64,000 bases of DNA from Geminicoccaceae bacterium (GCA_028279345.1 JANQNY010000034.1:22590-86589); one strand, 5' to 3'. Counted from the first letter of the stretch, positions 7,402-16,223 are shown. Notes: a model not told the origin generated them from the letters alone. A program made the numbers and translations.

Positions 7402-8591
7402 GACTCCGGGCCCTCGAGACCATCCGCGATCCGCAGGCGACCAACCTGCTTTGGGTGATGCTGCGCGCAGATGAGGGGCTCACAGGTCTCGGCGAGACCT
7501 TCCGCGGCGCCATGGCAGTCGAGGCGCACCTGCACGACCAGATTGCGCCCTATCTGCGCGATCGCCATCCATTCGATCTCGAGCGCATCTCGGCCGAACT
7601 CACCCGGCCCTATGTGGGGGCCCGGTCGTCGGGCACAGAGATACGGGCGGCGTCCGCGGTCGACCTCGCGCTCTGGGACCTCTTCGGCAAGGCGAAGGAC
7701 GAGCCGGTCTGGCGGCTGCTGGGCGGGCTCGTCCACGACCGCATGGCAACCTACAACACCTGTGCCGGTCCGGGCTACAACGCGTCGGGCGGCAGGCGCG
7801 CCGTTGCCGCAGGCGATGCGGCAGCCCACCGCTACGATGACCAGAGCGCGTTCATGACCGACGCCGGAGCGCTCGCGCGAGACCTCCTGGCCGACGGTAT
7901 CACCGCCATGAAGATCTGGCCCTTCGACCCCTTGGCCGGGAACATTCGCGCCTCGGCGCTGAAGAAAGCTGATGTCGCCCGGGCGGTCACGCCCGTTGCC
8001 GCGATCCGCGATGCGGTCGGCGACGAGATGGAGATTCTGATCGAGTGTCATGGGCTGTTCGAGCCGCCTGCGGCTCGGCGCATCGCCGAGGCGGTCGAGC
8101 CCTATGGCATCTTCTGGCTGGAGGATCCGATCCGCCTCGCCGATCCCGCAGCGCTCGCCGACTTCAGGCGGAACGTTCGCGTGCCTGTCACCGCCAGCGA
8201 GACTTGGGCCGGACGCGCGCAGTTTCTCGACGCGCTCCGCCTGAATGCCATCGACTATGCGATGCTCGACGTCGCCTGGTGCGGAGGGCTCACCGAGGCA
8301 CGCAAGATCGCGGCACTTGCCGATGCTCTTCAGCGCCCGGTAGCACCCCACGACTGCACCGGGCCCGTGACCTACGCAGCTTCCGTGCATCTCGCCTTCG
8401 CCACGCCCAACTGCGTGATCCAGGAATCGGTCCGCGCCTACTATCACGGCTGGTACGCCGAAATGGTCGCAGGCTTGCCGCTGCCGGCGGCGGGCTTGTT
8501 CGCGCCGCCGGCGGGGCCGGGCTTTGGCCTAACGTCCACGCCCGAGTACCTGACACGTCCGGAACTCGTTCGGCGAACGACGCTTCTTTAG
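7398..8591 (+). CDS. Mandelate racemase/muconate-lactonizing enzyme family protein (enolase superfamily)
   Basis: A 397-residue TIM-barrel enzyme that abstracts the alpha proton of a carboxylate. The start is ATG 7398, overlapping the dctM stop. Metal ligands are read as Glu in ILIECHG, Glu in FWLEDPI and Glu in VTASETWA. A general-base Lys lies in TAMKIWPFDP and the distal His in APHDCTGPV, a mandelate-racemase-like arrangement. Most such enzymes next to TRAP importers dehydrate acid sugars. Coupling to dctM indicates that the importer and this enzyme share a substrate, likely an aldonate or similar hydroxyacid. The specific acid cannot be named. Confidence 0.85.
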   Translation: MRLRALETIRDPQATNLLWVMLRADEGLTGLGETFRGAMAVEAHLHDQIAPYLRDRHPFDLERISAELTRPYVGARSSGTEIRAASAVDLALWDLFGKAKDEPVWRLLGGLVHDRMATYNTCAGPGYNASGGRRAVAAGDAAAHRYDDQSAFMTDAGALARDLLADGITAMKIWPFDPLAGNIRASALKKADVARAVTPVAAIRDAVGDEMEILIECHGLFEPPAARRIAEAVEPYGIFWLEDPIRLADPAALADFRRNVRVPVTASETWAGRAQFLDALRLNAIDYAMLDVAWCGGLTEARKIAALADALQRPVAPHDCTGPVTYAASVHLAFATPNCVIQESVRAYYHGWYAEMVAGLPLPAAGLFAPPAGPGFGLTSTPEYLTRPELVRRTTLL

Positions 8592-8675
8592 CGCCATTCA
8601 TGCTTGCCGTAGGAACGCTCGCCAGCTAGAGCGCACCCGCGCCGGTTTGGCGCCCCAATTGTCGAGAGCCAAATC

Positions 8676-9350
8676 ATGCATCATAGCCAGACCGCCCGCC
8701 TCGTTGCCGAATTCATCGGCACCTTCACCCTCATCTTCATCGGCGCCGGTGCCGGCGCCCTGGGGATAGGGGGCCTGGTCGGCGTGTCGTTCGCGTTTGG
8801 CCTGGTCATCGTCACACTCGCCTACGCGTACGGATCGATCTCGGGTTGTCACATCAACCCCGCAGTCACGGTTGGTGCGTTTGTCGCGGGTGCGATCTCG
8901 GCTGGTGAGGCCGTTCTCTACATCATCGTGCAGTTGGCTGGTGGCATCGCCGGTGCGGCCTTCCTGTTCTACGTGCTGGGCGGCAACGAGACGGGTCTTG
9001 GTGCGACGGCGCTCGCGGTGGATTTGCCCGTCGGAGACACGCTGGTCACCATTACGCCTACCCAGGGTGTGCTACTGGAAGGCTTCATGACCTTCCTTTT
9101 GGTGAACGCCGTTATCCATTGCGCGATTGCCGGTCGCGCCGGCAATTTGGCGCCGCTGGCCATCGGCCTCACGCTGACACTCGCCATCCTGATGGGGGGA
9201 CCGCTGACCGGCGGGAGCCTCAACCCGGCGCGCACTCTCGGCCCGGCGGTTATGACCGGCGACTTCACCGACATCTGGGTCTACATCGTGGGGCCCGTAG
9301 GTGGCGCCCTGGTCGCGGCGCTGCTCTATCGAGGCTTGCTCAAGTCCTAG
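8676..9350 (+). CDS. MIP family channel protein (aquaporin)
   Basis: A 224-residue six-helix channel. The two half-helix motifs are present as SGCHINPAVTVG near residue 63 and GGSLNPARTLGPA near residue 177. The Arg after the second NPA forms the selectivity filter. The small residues and the Cys after the loop A region resemble AqpZ-like or AqpM-like proteins, so water or small neutral solutes are likely. It ends 11 bases inside the convergent VOC gene on the other strand. A short gap of about 85 bases separates it from the enolase-type gene. Confidence 0.9.
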   Translation: MHHSQTARLVAEFIGTFTLIFIGAGAGALGIGGLVGVSFAFGLVIVTLAYAYGSISGCHINPAVTVGAFVAGAISAGEAVLYIIVQLAGGIAGAAFLFYVLGGNETGLGATALAVDLPVGDTLVTITPTQGVLLEGFMTFLLVNAVIHCAIAGRAGNLAPLAIGLTLTLAILMGGPLTGGSLNPARTLGPAVMTGDFTDIWVYIVGPVGGALVAALLYRGLLKS

Positions 9351-9723
9351 GCTCCGCTTCTGCCCCAGGGTTGCCGTCAACGAGGTGGATGATCCCGCAG
9401 GGGCTGGAGATCCAAAAGCCATGGAAGCCCTCGGGCAGCGGCTCGATCGCATCGCAACGCGCCACTCCCGCGTCCTTTAGGACGCGGGCCGCAGCGTCGG
9501 CCTCGGCGGTGACGATCTCCAGCCACAGCTCGGCCTGGCTCACCGTCGCCACCTTGTCGATCCAGAGGCGATTGGCACCGAACGCGAAGCAGACGCTGTC
9601 TTGGGCTTCGCTCGGCAGCACCTCGAGCCCGAGCACGTCGCGGTAGAAGTCGACCGTCGCCGCATGCTGGTGAGGTGGCACCTTCATCGCGATGTTGCGG
9701 CCGCCGGCGAACCGTGGGCGCAT
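9340..9723 (-). CDS. VOC (glyoxalase/bleomycin resistance/dioxygenase) family protein
   Basis: A 127-residue single vicinal-oxygen-chelate module. The ATG at 9723 was chosen over an upstream ATG at 9783 because AGGAGAG lies just before it. Visible features are TVDFYRDVLGLEVLP after the first strand, WLEIVT mid-protein and GFWISSPCGIIHLVDG at the C terminus. Members are metal-dependent lyases, dioxygenases or binding proteins; the substrate is not predictable here. It lies downstream of and in the same direction as hemB, and its end overlaps the aquaporin end. Confidence 0.75.
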   Translation of the reverse strand: MRPRFAGGRNIAMKVPPHQHAATVDFYRDVLGLEVLPSEAQDSVCFAFGANRLWIDKVATVSQAELWLEIVTAEADAAARVLKDAGVARCDAIEPLPEGFHGFWISSPCGIIHLVDGNPGAEAEPRT

Positions 9724-9757
9724 GTTTCTCTCCTGTGACGGGGCCGGTGCGGGCACC

Positions 9758-10759
9758 TCAGCCTTGGAGCCGACGCGCGACATCGAGCGCGGCGTAGGTC
9801 AAGATCGCGTCGGCACCGGCGCGCTTCATCGACAAAAGCGCTTCCAGCATGGCCTTGTCGGCATCGAGCCAGCCCTGGCCACCCGCCGCCTTGATCTGCG
9901 CGAACTCGCCCGAGACCTGATAAGCGAGTGTCGGCACGCCGAACGTGCTCTTCACCCGGTGAATGATGTCGAGATAGGGGAGGCCGGGCTTCACCATGAC
10001 GAGGTCAGCGCCCTCCTCGAGGTCCATCGCCACCTCGTGCAGCGCCTCGCAGCTGTTGGCCGGGTCCATCTGGTAGGTCCGCTTGTCGGCGGCACCCAAC
10101 GCCTTGGCGGAGCCTACCGCCTCACGGAATGGTCCATAATAGCAGGACGCGTATTTGGCGGCGTAGCTGAGGATGCGCGTGTTCTCGAGGCCGGCCTCGT
10201 CGAGCTGACGGCGGACCGCGCCGATGCGGCCATCCATCATGTCCGACGGTGCGACGGTGCAGATGCCGGCCTCCGCCTGGACGCGCGCCTGCTTGGCGAG
10301 CAAGGCCACGGTGGCGTCGTTCACGATCACGCCGTCCTTTAGGATGCCGTCCTGGCCGTGCGACGTGTAGGGGTCTAGCGCGACATCGCCGATCAGGCCG
10401 ATCTCGGGGACCGCGTCCCTGATCGCGCGTGCGGCTGCGCACATCAGGTTGTCGGGGTTGGCCGCTTCGCGCCCGTCCTCCGTCTTCACCCGGTCGGGCT
10501 CGCAGGGGAAGACGGCCAGCGCTGGGATCCCATGGCCACGGGCCTCGCGCGCGCGGGCGACCGCTCGATCGATCGTGAGCCGCTCGACGCCGGGCATCGA
10601 CGCCACCGGCTCCGCGCGGTCGACGCCCTCGATGACGAAGATCGGCAAGATCAGGTCGGCAGGTGTGACGAGATGCTCTGCCGCGACCCGACGCACCCAG
10701 TCGGCAGCGCGTCGCCGCCGCATGCGCGTGGTGGGGTAGCGTCCGAGCCCGGTCTGCAT
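9758..10759 (-). CDS. hemB: Delta-aminolevulinic acid dehydratase (porphobilinogen synthase)
   Basis: A 333-residue enzyme condensing two 5-aminolevulinate molecules to porphobilinogen in tetrapyrrole synthesis. The start is ATG 10759, preceded by AGGGAAGG. Active-site lysines lie in SYAAKYASCYYGPFRE and LVMVKPGLPYLDI. The region that carries a cysteine cluster in zinc-type enzymes reads DVALDPYTSHGQDGI, so this is the zinc-poor, magnesium-responsive form usual in alphaproteobacteria. GICTVAPSDMMDGRIGAVR is also diagnostic. The VOC gene follows in the same direction after 34 bases. Confidence 0.96.
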   Translation of the reverse strand: MQTGLGRYPTTRMRRRRAADWVRRVAAEHLVTPADLILPIFVIEGVDRAEPVASMPGVERLTIDRAVARAREARGHGIPALAVFPCEPDRVKTEDGREAANPDNLMCAAARAIRDAVPEIGLIGDVALDPYTSHGQDGILKDGVIVNDATVALLAKQARVQAEAGICTVAPSDMMDGRIGAVRRQLDEAGLENTRILSYAAKYASCYYGPFREAVGSAKALGAADKRTYQMDPANSCEALHEVAMDLEEGADLVMVKPGLPYLDIIHRVKSTFGVPTLAYQVSGEFAQIKAAGGQGWLDADKAMLEALLSMKRAGADAILTYAALDVARRLQG

Positions 10760-10882
10760 TCTCGCCTTCCCTTGAGGTCGTCTAGAGAATCTGCCTTTGC
10801 ATGCGGTGCACGGCAACCTTCGCGAAGCCGCAATTGACCGCGCCTCTGCGCTTCGATACCCCGACGACGGGAGGCAAACGCA

Positions 10883-12034
10883 TTGGACTTCCGGCTGGCC
10901 GAAGAGCAGGAGGCGTTCCGCGCTAGCGCGCGCGCCTTCGCCGAGGGCACGATGGCGCCCGAGGCCGAACGTTGGGACGCTGAGAAACTGTTCCCCGAGG
11001 CGGCTCTGCGCGACGCGGCGGCGCTCGGCTTCGCCGGCATCTACTGCCGTGAGGAGTACGGCGGGAGCGGGCTCACCCGCTTGGATGCAGCGCTGATCTT
11101 CGAGGAGTTGGCTCGCGCCTGCCCGTCGACGGCGGCATATCTCTCGATCCACAACATGGTCGTCTGGATGATCGATCGTTTCGGCGACGATGCCCAGCGC
11201 GCCCGCTGGCTGCCCAAGCTGACGACCATGGAGCAGTTCGGCGCCTACGCGCTCACCGAGCCGGGCGCGGGCTCGGACGCGTCAGCGTTGCGTACGCGCG
11301 CGGTCCGCGACGGCGACGCCTATGTGGTCGATGGCACCAAGGCCTTCACCTCGGGTGGTGGAAGGAGCGACGTCTATCTGGTGATGGTGCGGACCGGCGA
11401 TGCGGGGCCCTCCGGCATCACCTGTCTCGCCATCGAGGCGGGAACGCCTGGACTCTCCTTCGGTGCGCAAGAGCAGAAGATGGGCTGGAACTCGCAGCCT
11501 ACCAGCGCGCTCCAGTTCGACGACTGCCACGTGCCTGCGAGCCATCGGCTCGGTGCGGAGGGCGACGGCTTCAAGATCGCCATGGCCGGCCTCGATGGCG
11601 GGCGCATCAATATCGCGGCCTGCTCGCTCGGCGGCGCGTCGTCGGCGTTCGAGCAAGCTCAGGCTCACGTCCAGGAACGGCGGCAGTTCGGCGCGCCGCT
11701 CGGCGCCTTTCAGGCGACGCAGTTCAAGCTCGCCGATATGGCGACCGAGCTCGAAGCGGCGCGGCTCATGGTGTGGCGGGCGGCGAGCCTCTTGGATGCC
11801 GAGGACCCGGAGCGCACAGTAGCGTGCGCGATGGCGAAACGCTTTGCGACCGATGCAGGTTTCCGCGTGGTCGACGAGGCGCTGCAGCTCTTCGGCGGCT
11901 ATGGCTACATCCGGGACTACGGCATCGAGCGGAAGCTGCGCGATCTGCGCGTGCACCGGATTCTGGAAGGAACCAACGAGATCATGCGCCTGATCATCGC
12001 GCGACGGCTCTTGAAGGACTTGGGTCGTGGCTGA
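10883..12034 (+). CDS. Acyl-CoA dehydrogenase, isobutyryl-CoA dehydrogenase type
   Basis: A 383-residue FAD-dependent acyl-CoA dehydrogenase. The start is TTG 10883, with GGGAGG eight or so bases upstream. Motifs are YALTEPGAGSDASALRT (FAD/substrate region), QLFGGYGYIRDYGIERKLRD and the catalytic Glu in RILEGTNEIMR. The two following genes encode a 3-hydroxyisobutyryl-CoA hydrolase and a 3-hydroxyisobutyrate dehydrogenase, so oxidation of isobutyryl-CoA in valine breakdown is the likely role. It overlaps the next start by 8 bases. Assignment to isobutyryl-CoA rests mostly on this context. Confidence 0.9.
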   Translation: MDFRLAEEQEAFRASARAFAEGTMAPEAERWDAEKLFPEAALRDAAALGFAGIYCREEYGGSGLTRLDAALIFEELARACPSTAAYLSIHNMVVWMIDRFGDDAQRARWLPKLTTMEQFGAYALTEPGAGSDASALRTRAVRDGDAYVVDGTKAFTSGGGRSDVYLVMVRTGDAGPSGITCLAIEAGTPGLSFGAQEQKMGWNSQPTSALQFDDCHVPASHRLGAEGDGFKIAMAGLDGGRINIAACSLGGASSAFEQAQAHVQERRQFGAPLGAFQATQFKLADMATELEAARLMVWRAASLLDAEDPERTVACAMAKRFATDAGFRVVDEALQLFGGYGYIRDYGIERKLRDLRVHRILEGTNEIMRLIIARRLLKDLGRG

Positions 12035-13079
12035 CGTCGACTGCCGCATCGAGGGGCGGCTGGGTCGCATCCATCTCGACCGGCCGAAGGCGCTCAACGC
12101 GCTCACCCATCCGATGGTTCGCAAGGTGAGTGCCACCTTGGCCGCCTGGCGCGACGATCCCGCGGTACTCGCCGTCCTCGTCACAGGCGAGGGCGAGCGC
12201 GCGTTCTGCGCCGGTGGCGACGTCCTCGACATCGCGCGGCTCGCCCGCGACGAGGGTGTTGCCGCGGCTACGCCCTTCTTCTTCGACGAGTACCGCATGA
12301 ATTGGCGGATCAAGCGGTTCCCTAAGCCGTACATCGCCCTGATCGACGGCATCACGATGGGGGGTGGTGTCGGGATCTCGGTCCACGGCAGTCACCGCAT
12401 CGCCACCGAGGCGACGATGTTCGCGATGCCCGAGACGGCGATCGGCATGTTTCCCGACGTTGGCGGCACCTACATGCTGGGCCACATGCCCGGCGGGCTC
12501 GGCCGTTGGCTCGCGCTCACCGGTCACCGGCTCGGCCCCATCGAGACCGTCGAGGCCGGCATCGCTACGCACTACATCCCCCGCGCGGCGCTGGGCGATC
12601 TGGAGACACGCCTCCTAGAGGCTCGCGACGCAGCGGCGATCGACGCTGCGATCTTGGCCTTCGCCGAGGACCCCGGTAGCGGCGAGATCGCCGCTCGGCG
12701 CGTGCTGATCGACGACATCTTCGACCGCCCCGAACTGGCAGCAGTGGCCGACGCTGCGCGCGCCGAGCCCAGCGGGTGGGGTGCCGAGCAATGGCAGACG
12801 ATCGAACGCCGCTCACCGACGGCTGTCCGCGTCGCCTTCGCCCAGCTGCAGCGAGGTCGTTCGCTCGGCTTCGACGAAGCCATGCGGCTGGAGTACCGGT
12901 GCGTCCATCGGGTGCTCGAGGATCACGACTTCTTCGAGGGTGTGCGTGCCGTTCTGGTGGATCGAGACCAAGCGCCTCGCTGGCGGCCACCACGCCTCGC
13001 GGAGGTGAGCGAGGCCGCTGTCGAGGCGCACTTCGCCGCGCTGCCGGTTGGCGATCTGCCGCTTGACTGGAACGCGTAG
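12027..13079 (+). CDS. 3-hydroxyisobutyryl-CoA hydrolase (enoyl-CoA hydratase/isomerase family)
   Basis: A 350-residue crotonase-fold protein, longer than ordinary enoyl-CoA hydratases (~260) and matching the HIBCH subgroup. It starts at GTG 12027 inside the preceding gene's end. The crotonase oxyanion segment appears as FCAGGDVLDIARLA, and the HIBCH-specific stretch as DGITMGGGVGISVHGSHRIA followed by PETAIGMFPDVGGTY. The C-terminal extension contains the typical LEYRCVHRVLEDHDFFEGVRA. It hydrolyses 3-hydroxyisobutyryl-CoA to free acid, which the next gene's product oxidises. Confidence 0.9.
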   Translation: MADVDCRIEGRLGRIHLDRPKALNALTHPMVRKVSATLAAWRDDPAVLAVLVTGEGERAFCAGGDVLDIARLARDEGVAAATPFFFDEYRMNWRIKRFPKPYIALIDGITMGGGVGISVHGSHRIATEATMFAMPETAIGMFPDVGGTYMLGHMPGGLGRWLALTGHRLGPIETVEAGIATHYIPRAALGDLETRLLEARDAAAIDAAILAFAEDPGSGEIAARRVLIDDIFDRPELAAVADAARAEPSGWGAEQWQTIERRSPTAVRVAFAQLQRGRSLGFDEAMRLEYRCVHRVLEDHDFFEGVRAVLVDRDQAPRWRPPRLAEVSEAAVEAHFAALPVGDLPLDWNA

Positions 13080-13095
13080 CAAAGGGAGTCATCGC

Positions 13096-13980
13096 ATGGC
13101 GCGCGTCGCATTCATCGGCGTCGGCAACATGGGCGGGCCGATGGCGATCAACCTTGTGGAGGCCGGGCACGACGTTCACGCGGTGGATCGTGACCCGGCT
13201 TCGGTCGCCCTCGTCTCGGCGGCGGGCGGGCATGCGGCGGGCGACGTGGCGGTGGCCGTCGCCGATGCCGAGGCCGTCTTCACGATGTTGCCGGCGGGCG
13301 ATCAAGTGCGCGAGGTCTATTTCGGCGCAGGCGGCGTGCTGGAGCGCGCGCGTCCCGATGCCCTGCTGGTCGACTGCTCGACGATCGACGTGGCAACGGC
13401 GCGGGAGGTCGCATCAGCCGCGACGGCGCGCGGCCTCGACATGCTCGACGCACCGGTATCGGGTGGCGTCGGCGGCGCGGTCGCAGCCACGCTGACCTTC
13501 ATGGTCGGTGGCACCGATGCCGGGCTCTCGCGCGCGCAACCGCTTCTCGAGCGGATGGGCCGCACCGTCGTCCATACGGGCGGTCCCGGCAACGGCCAGG
13601 CCGCGAAGCTCTGCAACAACCTGATCCTCGGTATCTCGATGATCGGCGTCGCCGAGGCGTTCACGCTCGCCCACGCCTTGGGGCTCGATCCACAGAAGCT
13701 CTTCGACGTCAGTTCCACGAGCTCGGGTCAATGCTGGTCGTTGACAACCTACTGCCCAGTGCCTGGGCCGGTGCCGAGTTCGCCGGCAAATCGTGATTAC
13801 GCCCCAGGGTTCACCGCGGAGATGATGCTGAAGGACCTGAAGCTCGCACAGACGGCTGCCGGTGTCGGCGGCGTCGCAACACCGCTGGGTGCTGCCGCGG
13901 CGGTGCTTTATCAACTGGCGGTGAACGGGGGGCTCGGAAAAAAGGACTTTTCCGCGATCATCAAAATGTTAGAAACATGA
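13096..13980 (+). CDS. mmsB: 3-hydroxyisobutyrate dehydrogenase
   Basis: A 294-residue NAD-dependent beta-hydroxyacid dehydrogenase. The ATG at 13096 follows AAAGGGAG and opens directly with the Rossmann motif VAFIGVGNMGGPMAINL. The substrate-binding motif DAPVSGGVGGA and the catalytic Lys in NGQAAKLCNNLILG near residue 170 are intact. It converts 3-hydroxyisobutyrate to methylmalonate semialdehyde as the third step of this valine operon. The usual partner mmsA (methylmalonate semialdehyde dehydrogenase) is not in the window. Confidence 0.93.
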   Translation: MARVAFIGVGNMGGPMAINLVEAGHDVHAVDRDPASVALVSAAGGHAAGDVAVAVADAEAVFTMLPAGDQVREVYFGAGGVLERARPDALLVDCSTIDVATAREVASAATARGLDMLDAPVSGGVGGAVAATLTFMVGGTDAGLSRAQPLLERMGRTVVHTGGPGNGQAAKLCNNLILGISMIGVAEAFTLAHALGLDPQKLFDVSSTSSGQCWSLTTYCPVPGPVPSSPANRDYAPGFTAEMMLKDLKLAQTAAGVGGVATPLGAAAAVLYQLAVNGGLGKKDFSAIIKMLET

Positions 13981-14053
13981 TGATCCTCCTGCTACCACAA
14001 GTTCGCGCGCATGCTTTTTGGGCGCTATATCGACAACCAAGGCTGATTGCCGC

Positions 14054-14506
14054 GTGAAAAGAAGCTACCTAGACACCATTCGCCTTATCGAGCGGCTGCA
14101 CCGCCGTTTTCTCGACGTCATCAAGACCGAACTCGACCGACTTGGTGTTGAAGATATCAACAATGTGCAAACTTTAATTCTTTTTAATATCAATGAAGAG
14201 CAGTTGACGGTCGGTGAATTAACGGCGCGCGGCTATTATTTGGGCTCTAATGTCTCTTATAATGTGAAGAAGTTGGCTGAGAACGGCTATTTGCAGCAAG
14301 AACGATCGCCCCACGATCGGCGAATGACACGCGTGCGCCTGTCGGACAAGGGACTGGAACTCACGCAGAAGATCGATCAGCTGTATCAGCGGAACGCCGA
14401 CGACCTCGCCGACGGCGTGGCGAGTGAAGAGCAGCTCGGCGAGATCAATGGAACGCTCATGGCGATCGAGCGTTACTGGAGTAGCTACATCAGCTACATG
14501 CGCTGA
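14054..14506 (+). CDS. MarR-family winged-helix regulator, LdtR/PetP type
   Basis: A 150-residue regulator beginning at GTG 14054 (VKRSYLDTIRLIERLHRRFL). An upstream TTG at 14018 would add 12 poorly conserved residues. The central part, VEDINNVQTLILFNINEEQL and TARGYYLGSNVSYNVKKLAE, is strongly characteristic of the alphaproteobacterial LdtR/PetP group. The wing is SPHDRRMTRVRLSDKG. LdtR homologues influence cell-wall L,D-transpeptidase genes; PetP was linked to photosynthesis and respiration genes in Rhodobacter. Base composition dips toward A/T around 14.1-14.3 kb, as in the neighbouring phaR. It converges with phaR, 13 bases apart. Confidence 0.85.
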   Translation: MKRSYLDTIRLIERLHRRFLDVIKTELDRLGVEDINNVQTLILFNINEEQLTVGELTARGYYLGSNVSYNVKKLAENGYLQQERSPHDRRMTRVRLSDKGLELTQKIDQLYQRNADDLADGVASEEQLGEINGTLMAIERYWSSYISYMR

Positions 14507-14519
14507 GCGACGAAAGATC

Positions 14520-15167
14520 TTAGCGGTCGCTGCCGCTCGCTTTCCGCGTCGGCGCATCCGCGGCGGCCATCGCGAGCCTCACCCGCAACTCCTCGACTTC
14601 GCGACGTAACGCCAGAATTTCCCTTTGCTGCATGTCAGCGGGCTCGCCCTTCGCATCCGCAGCAGTTGCATCGCCGCCTTCTTTGTTGGGTGCGAACGGC
14701 GTCAGCATGGACGTTGCCTGCTGCATCAGCGCCATGTTTTGCCGCGCCATATCATTGAAAGGATTGATTGGGAACAGTCGTCCCATCGTTCCTTCAAAAT
14801 ACCGCTGCATTTGTTCTTGGTTCTGGATAAAATGTTCCATAGTCATTTCTAAATATCTAGGCAACAAAGCATGCATATTGCCATCATAAAAACCAATTAG
14901 CTGACGTAGAAATGGGACAGGTAGTAGATTTCGTCCCTTGCTGTCCTCTTCCAAAATAATCTGCGTAAGGACAGATCGAGTAATATCTTCATTGGACTTT
15001 GCGTCAAAAACCACAAATTCGCGGCCTGTTCTCAGCAGATTAGCCAATTCCTCGAGCGTCACATAGCTCGATGAACTCGTGTTGTAGAGGCGTCGATTGG
15101 CGTATTTTTTGACGACAATGGGTGGCTGTTGCGGCGCCGCCACTTCCTTGCTCGGCTGCTCACTCAT
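14520..15167 (-). CDS. phaR: Polyhydroxyalkanoate synthesis repressor PhaR
   Basis: A 215-residue repressor that binds polyhydroxyalkanoate granules and DNA, controlling phasin and its own expression. The N-terminal DNA-binding/accumulation domain shows VVKKYANRRLYNTSSSSYVT and ELANLLRTGREFVVFDAKSN. Next come LPVPFLRQLIGFYDGNM and LPRYLEMTMEHFIQNQEQM of the second PHB_acc domain. The tail is a likely coiled coil (REILALRREVEELRVRLAM). The ATG at 15167 is preceded by GAGGAG. No phaC, phaP or phaZ gene is in the window. Confidence 0.93.
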   Translation of the reverse strand: MSEQPSKEVAAPQQPPIVVKKYANRRLYNTSSSSYVTLEELANLLRTGREFVVFDAKSNEDITRSVLTQIILEEDSKGRNLLPVPFLRQLIGFYDGNMHALLPRYLEMTMEHFIQNQEQMQRYFEGTMGRLFPINPFNDMARQNMALMQQATSMLTPFAPNKEGGDATAADAKGEPADMQQREILALRREVEELRVRLAMAAADAPTRKASGSDR

Positions 15168-15196
15168 GACAGGGGCTCCTCAAACAACACCACCGA

Positions 15197-15229
15197 CGGC
15201 ACCTGCAGGTGCCGCTATGCTGCGTAGCA
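15197..15229. promoter_or_regulatory. Paired palindromes in the phaR leader, candidate PhaR operator
   Basis: Between rplI and phaR, 15197-15214 is an 18-base perfect palindrome centred on CCTGCAGG. It is followed by TGCTGCGTAGCA at 15218-15229 (arms TGCT/AGCA). PhaR proteins of Paracoccus and Rhodobacter are reported to bind TGC-rich inverted sequences and to repress their own gene, so autoregulation is plausible. The first palindrome could instead form a hairpin downstream of rplI. There is no T-run to support a terminator. Confidence 0.4.
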
Positions 15230-15260
15230 CCATCCGGCGACAAAGCCCACCTTCTTGCGT

Positions 15261-15854
15261 TCAGCCGCGCTCGGCTTCGGCCAGTTCCTGCTCGATGATG
15301 TCGGCGAGATTGCTCTCGCCGGCGGCCACATCGTCGGCCTCAGCAAGCGCGTCATCATCCTCGTCGTCGCCTGGCGGCGGTGCCTTGCCCGCCTGAATAT
15401 CGGCTTCATCTTGGCTTCGGGCGACGTTGACGTGGAGCAAGGTGTCGACTTCGGGGTGCAGGGCGACGCGCACGTCGGCGATACCCAATGTCTTGATCGG
15501 CGCTTCGAGCTTGATCTGGCGCCGATCGACGGTCACCCCGGCGGCCGTGAACGCGTCCGCGATGTCGCGCGCGGTGACCGACCCATAGAGCTGCTTGGCC
15601 TCGCTCGCCTGGCGGATGATGACGACGCTCCGGCCTTCGATCTCGGCCTTCACGGCTGCCGCCTCGTCGCGCCGGTGCAAATTGTCGGCCTCGAGCTGCG
15701 TGCGGCGCGCCTCGAACTCGGCGAGGGCCTGCTTGGTGGCGCGGAGCGCCTTGCGCTGGGGAATCAGGTAGTTGCGCGCGTGCCCGGCGCGCACTTTCAC
15801 GACTTCACCCATCTGGCCGAGCTTCTCGACCCGCTCCAACAGAATGACGTCCAT
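15261..15854 (-). CDS. rplI: 50S ribosomal protein L9
   Basis: A 197-residue L9. The N-terminal rRNA-binding domain is canonical ([20 protein letters not shown], then [18 protein letters not shown]). The long connecting helix and the C-terminal domain follow ([20 protein letters not shown]). An acidic C-terminal extension of about 45 residues, rich in Asp and Glu ([19 protein letters not shown]), goes beyond the ~150 residues of the enterobacterial protein and is common in alphaproteobacteria. Last gene of the rpsF-rpsR-rplI group. Confidence 0.97.
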   Translation of the reverse strand: MDVILLERVEKLGQMGEVVKVRAGHARNYLIPQRKALRATKQALAEFEARRTQLEADNLHRRDEAAAVKAEIEGRSVVIIRQASEAKQLYGSVTARDIADAFTAAGVTVDRRQIKLEAPIKTLGIADVRVALHPEVDTLLHVNVARSQDEADIQAGKAPPPGDDEDDDALAEADDVAAGESNLADIIEQELAEAERG

Positions 15855-15884
15855 CGTCGGCTCCTAACCGCGGCTCGGCGTGGC

Positions 15885-16187
15885 TCAGCGTGTGACGTAG
15901 GGGAGTAGCGCCAGCTGTCGCGCTCGTTTGATCGCGCGCGACAAGGCACGCTGCTCCTTGGCCGTCACCGCGGTGATCCGGCGCGGCACGATCTTCCCGC
16001 GCTCGGAGATGAACCGCTGCAGCAGCTTCACATCCTTGTAGTCGATCGTCGGCGCGTCCGGATGAGCAAAGGGGCTCGCCTTGCGCCGGCGGAAAAACGG
16101 GCGCCGAATCGTTATGTTCGGCGGCTCGCGTCGCTCGCCGCGCTCGCTACGGTGATCTTGATCGGTGCGCTGGGTCGGCTCGGACAT
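15885..16187 (-). CDS. rpsR: 30S ribosomal protein S18
   Basis: A 100-residue S18 with a hydrophilic N-terminal extension of about 30 residues. The conserved core is [20 protein letters not shown] followed by [20 protein letters not shown] and the LALLPYV terminus. S18 pairs with S6 on the 30S platform. It lies between rpsF and rplI. No ssb gene intervenes, unlike in many other bacteria. Confidence 0.97.
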   Translation of the reverse strand: MSEPTQRTDQDHRSERGERREPPNITIRRPFFRRRKASPFAHPDAPTIDYKDVKLLQRFISERGKIVPRRITAVTAKEQRALSRAIKRARQLALLPYVTR

Positions 16188-16223
16188 GGCTCGTTCAAAA
16201 CACCTGGACGTGAATGATGCGGA

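Noticed and set aside
14507..14545. Possible short stem between the MarR-type and phaR ends
   Set aside because: Arms of six bases only and no T-run, too weak to call a terminator.
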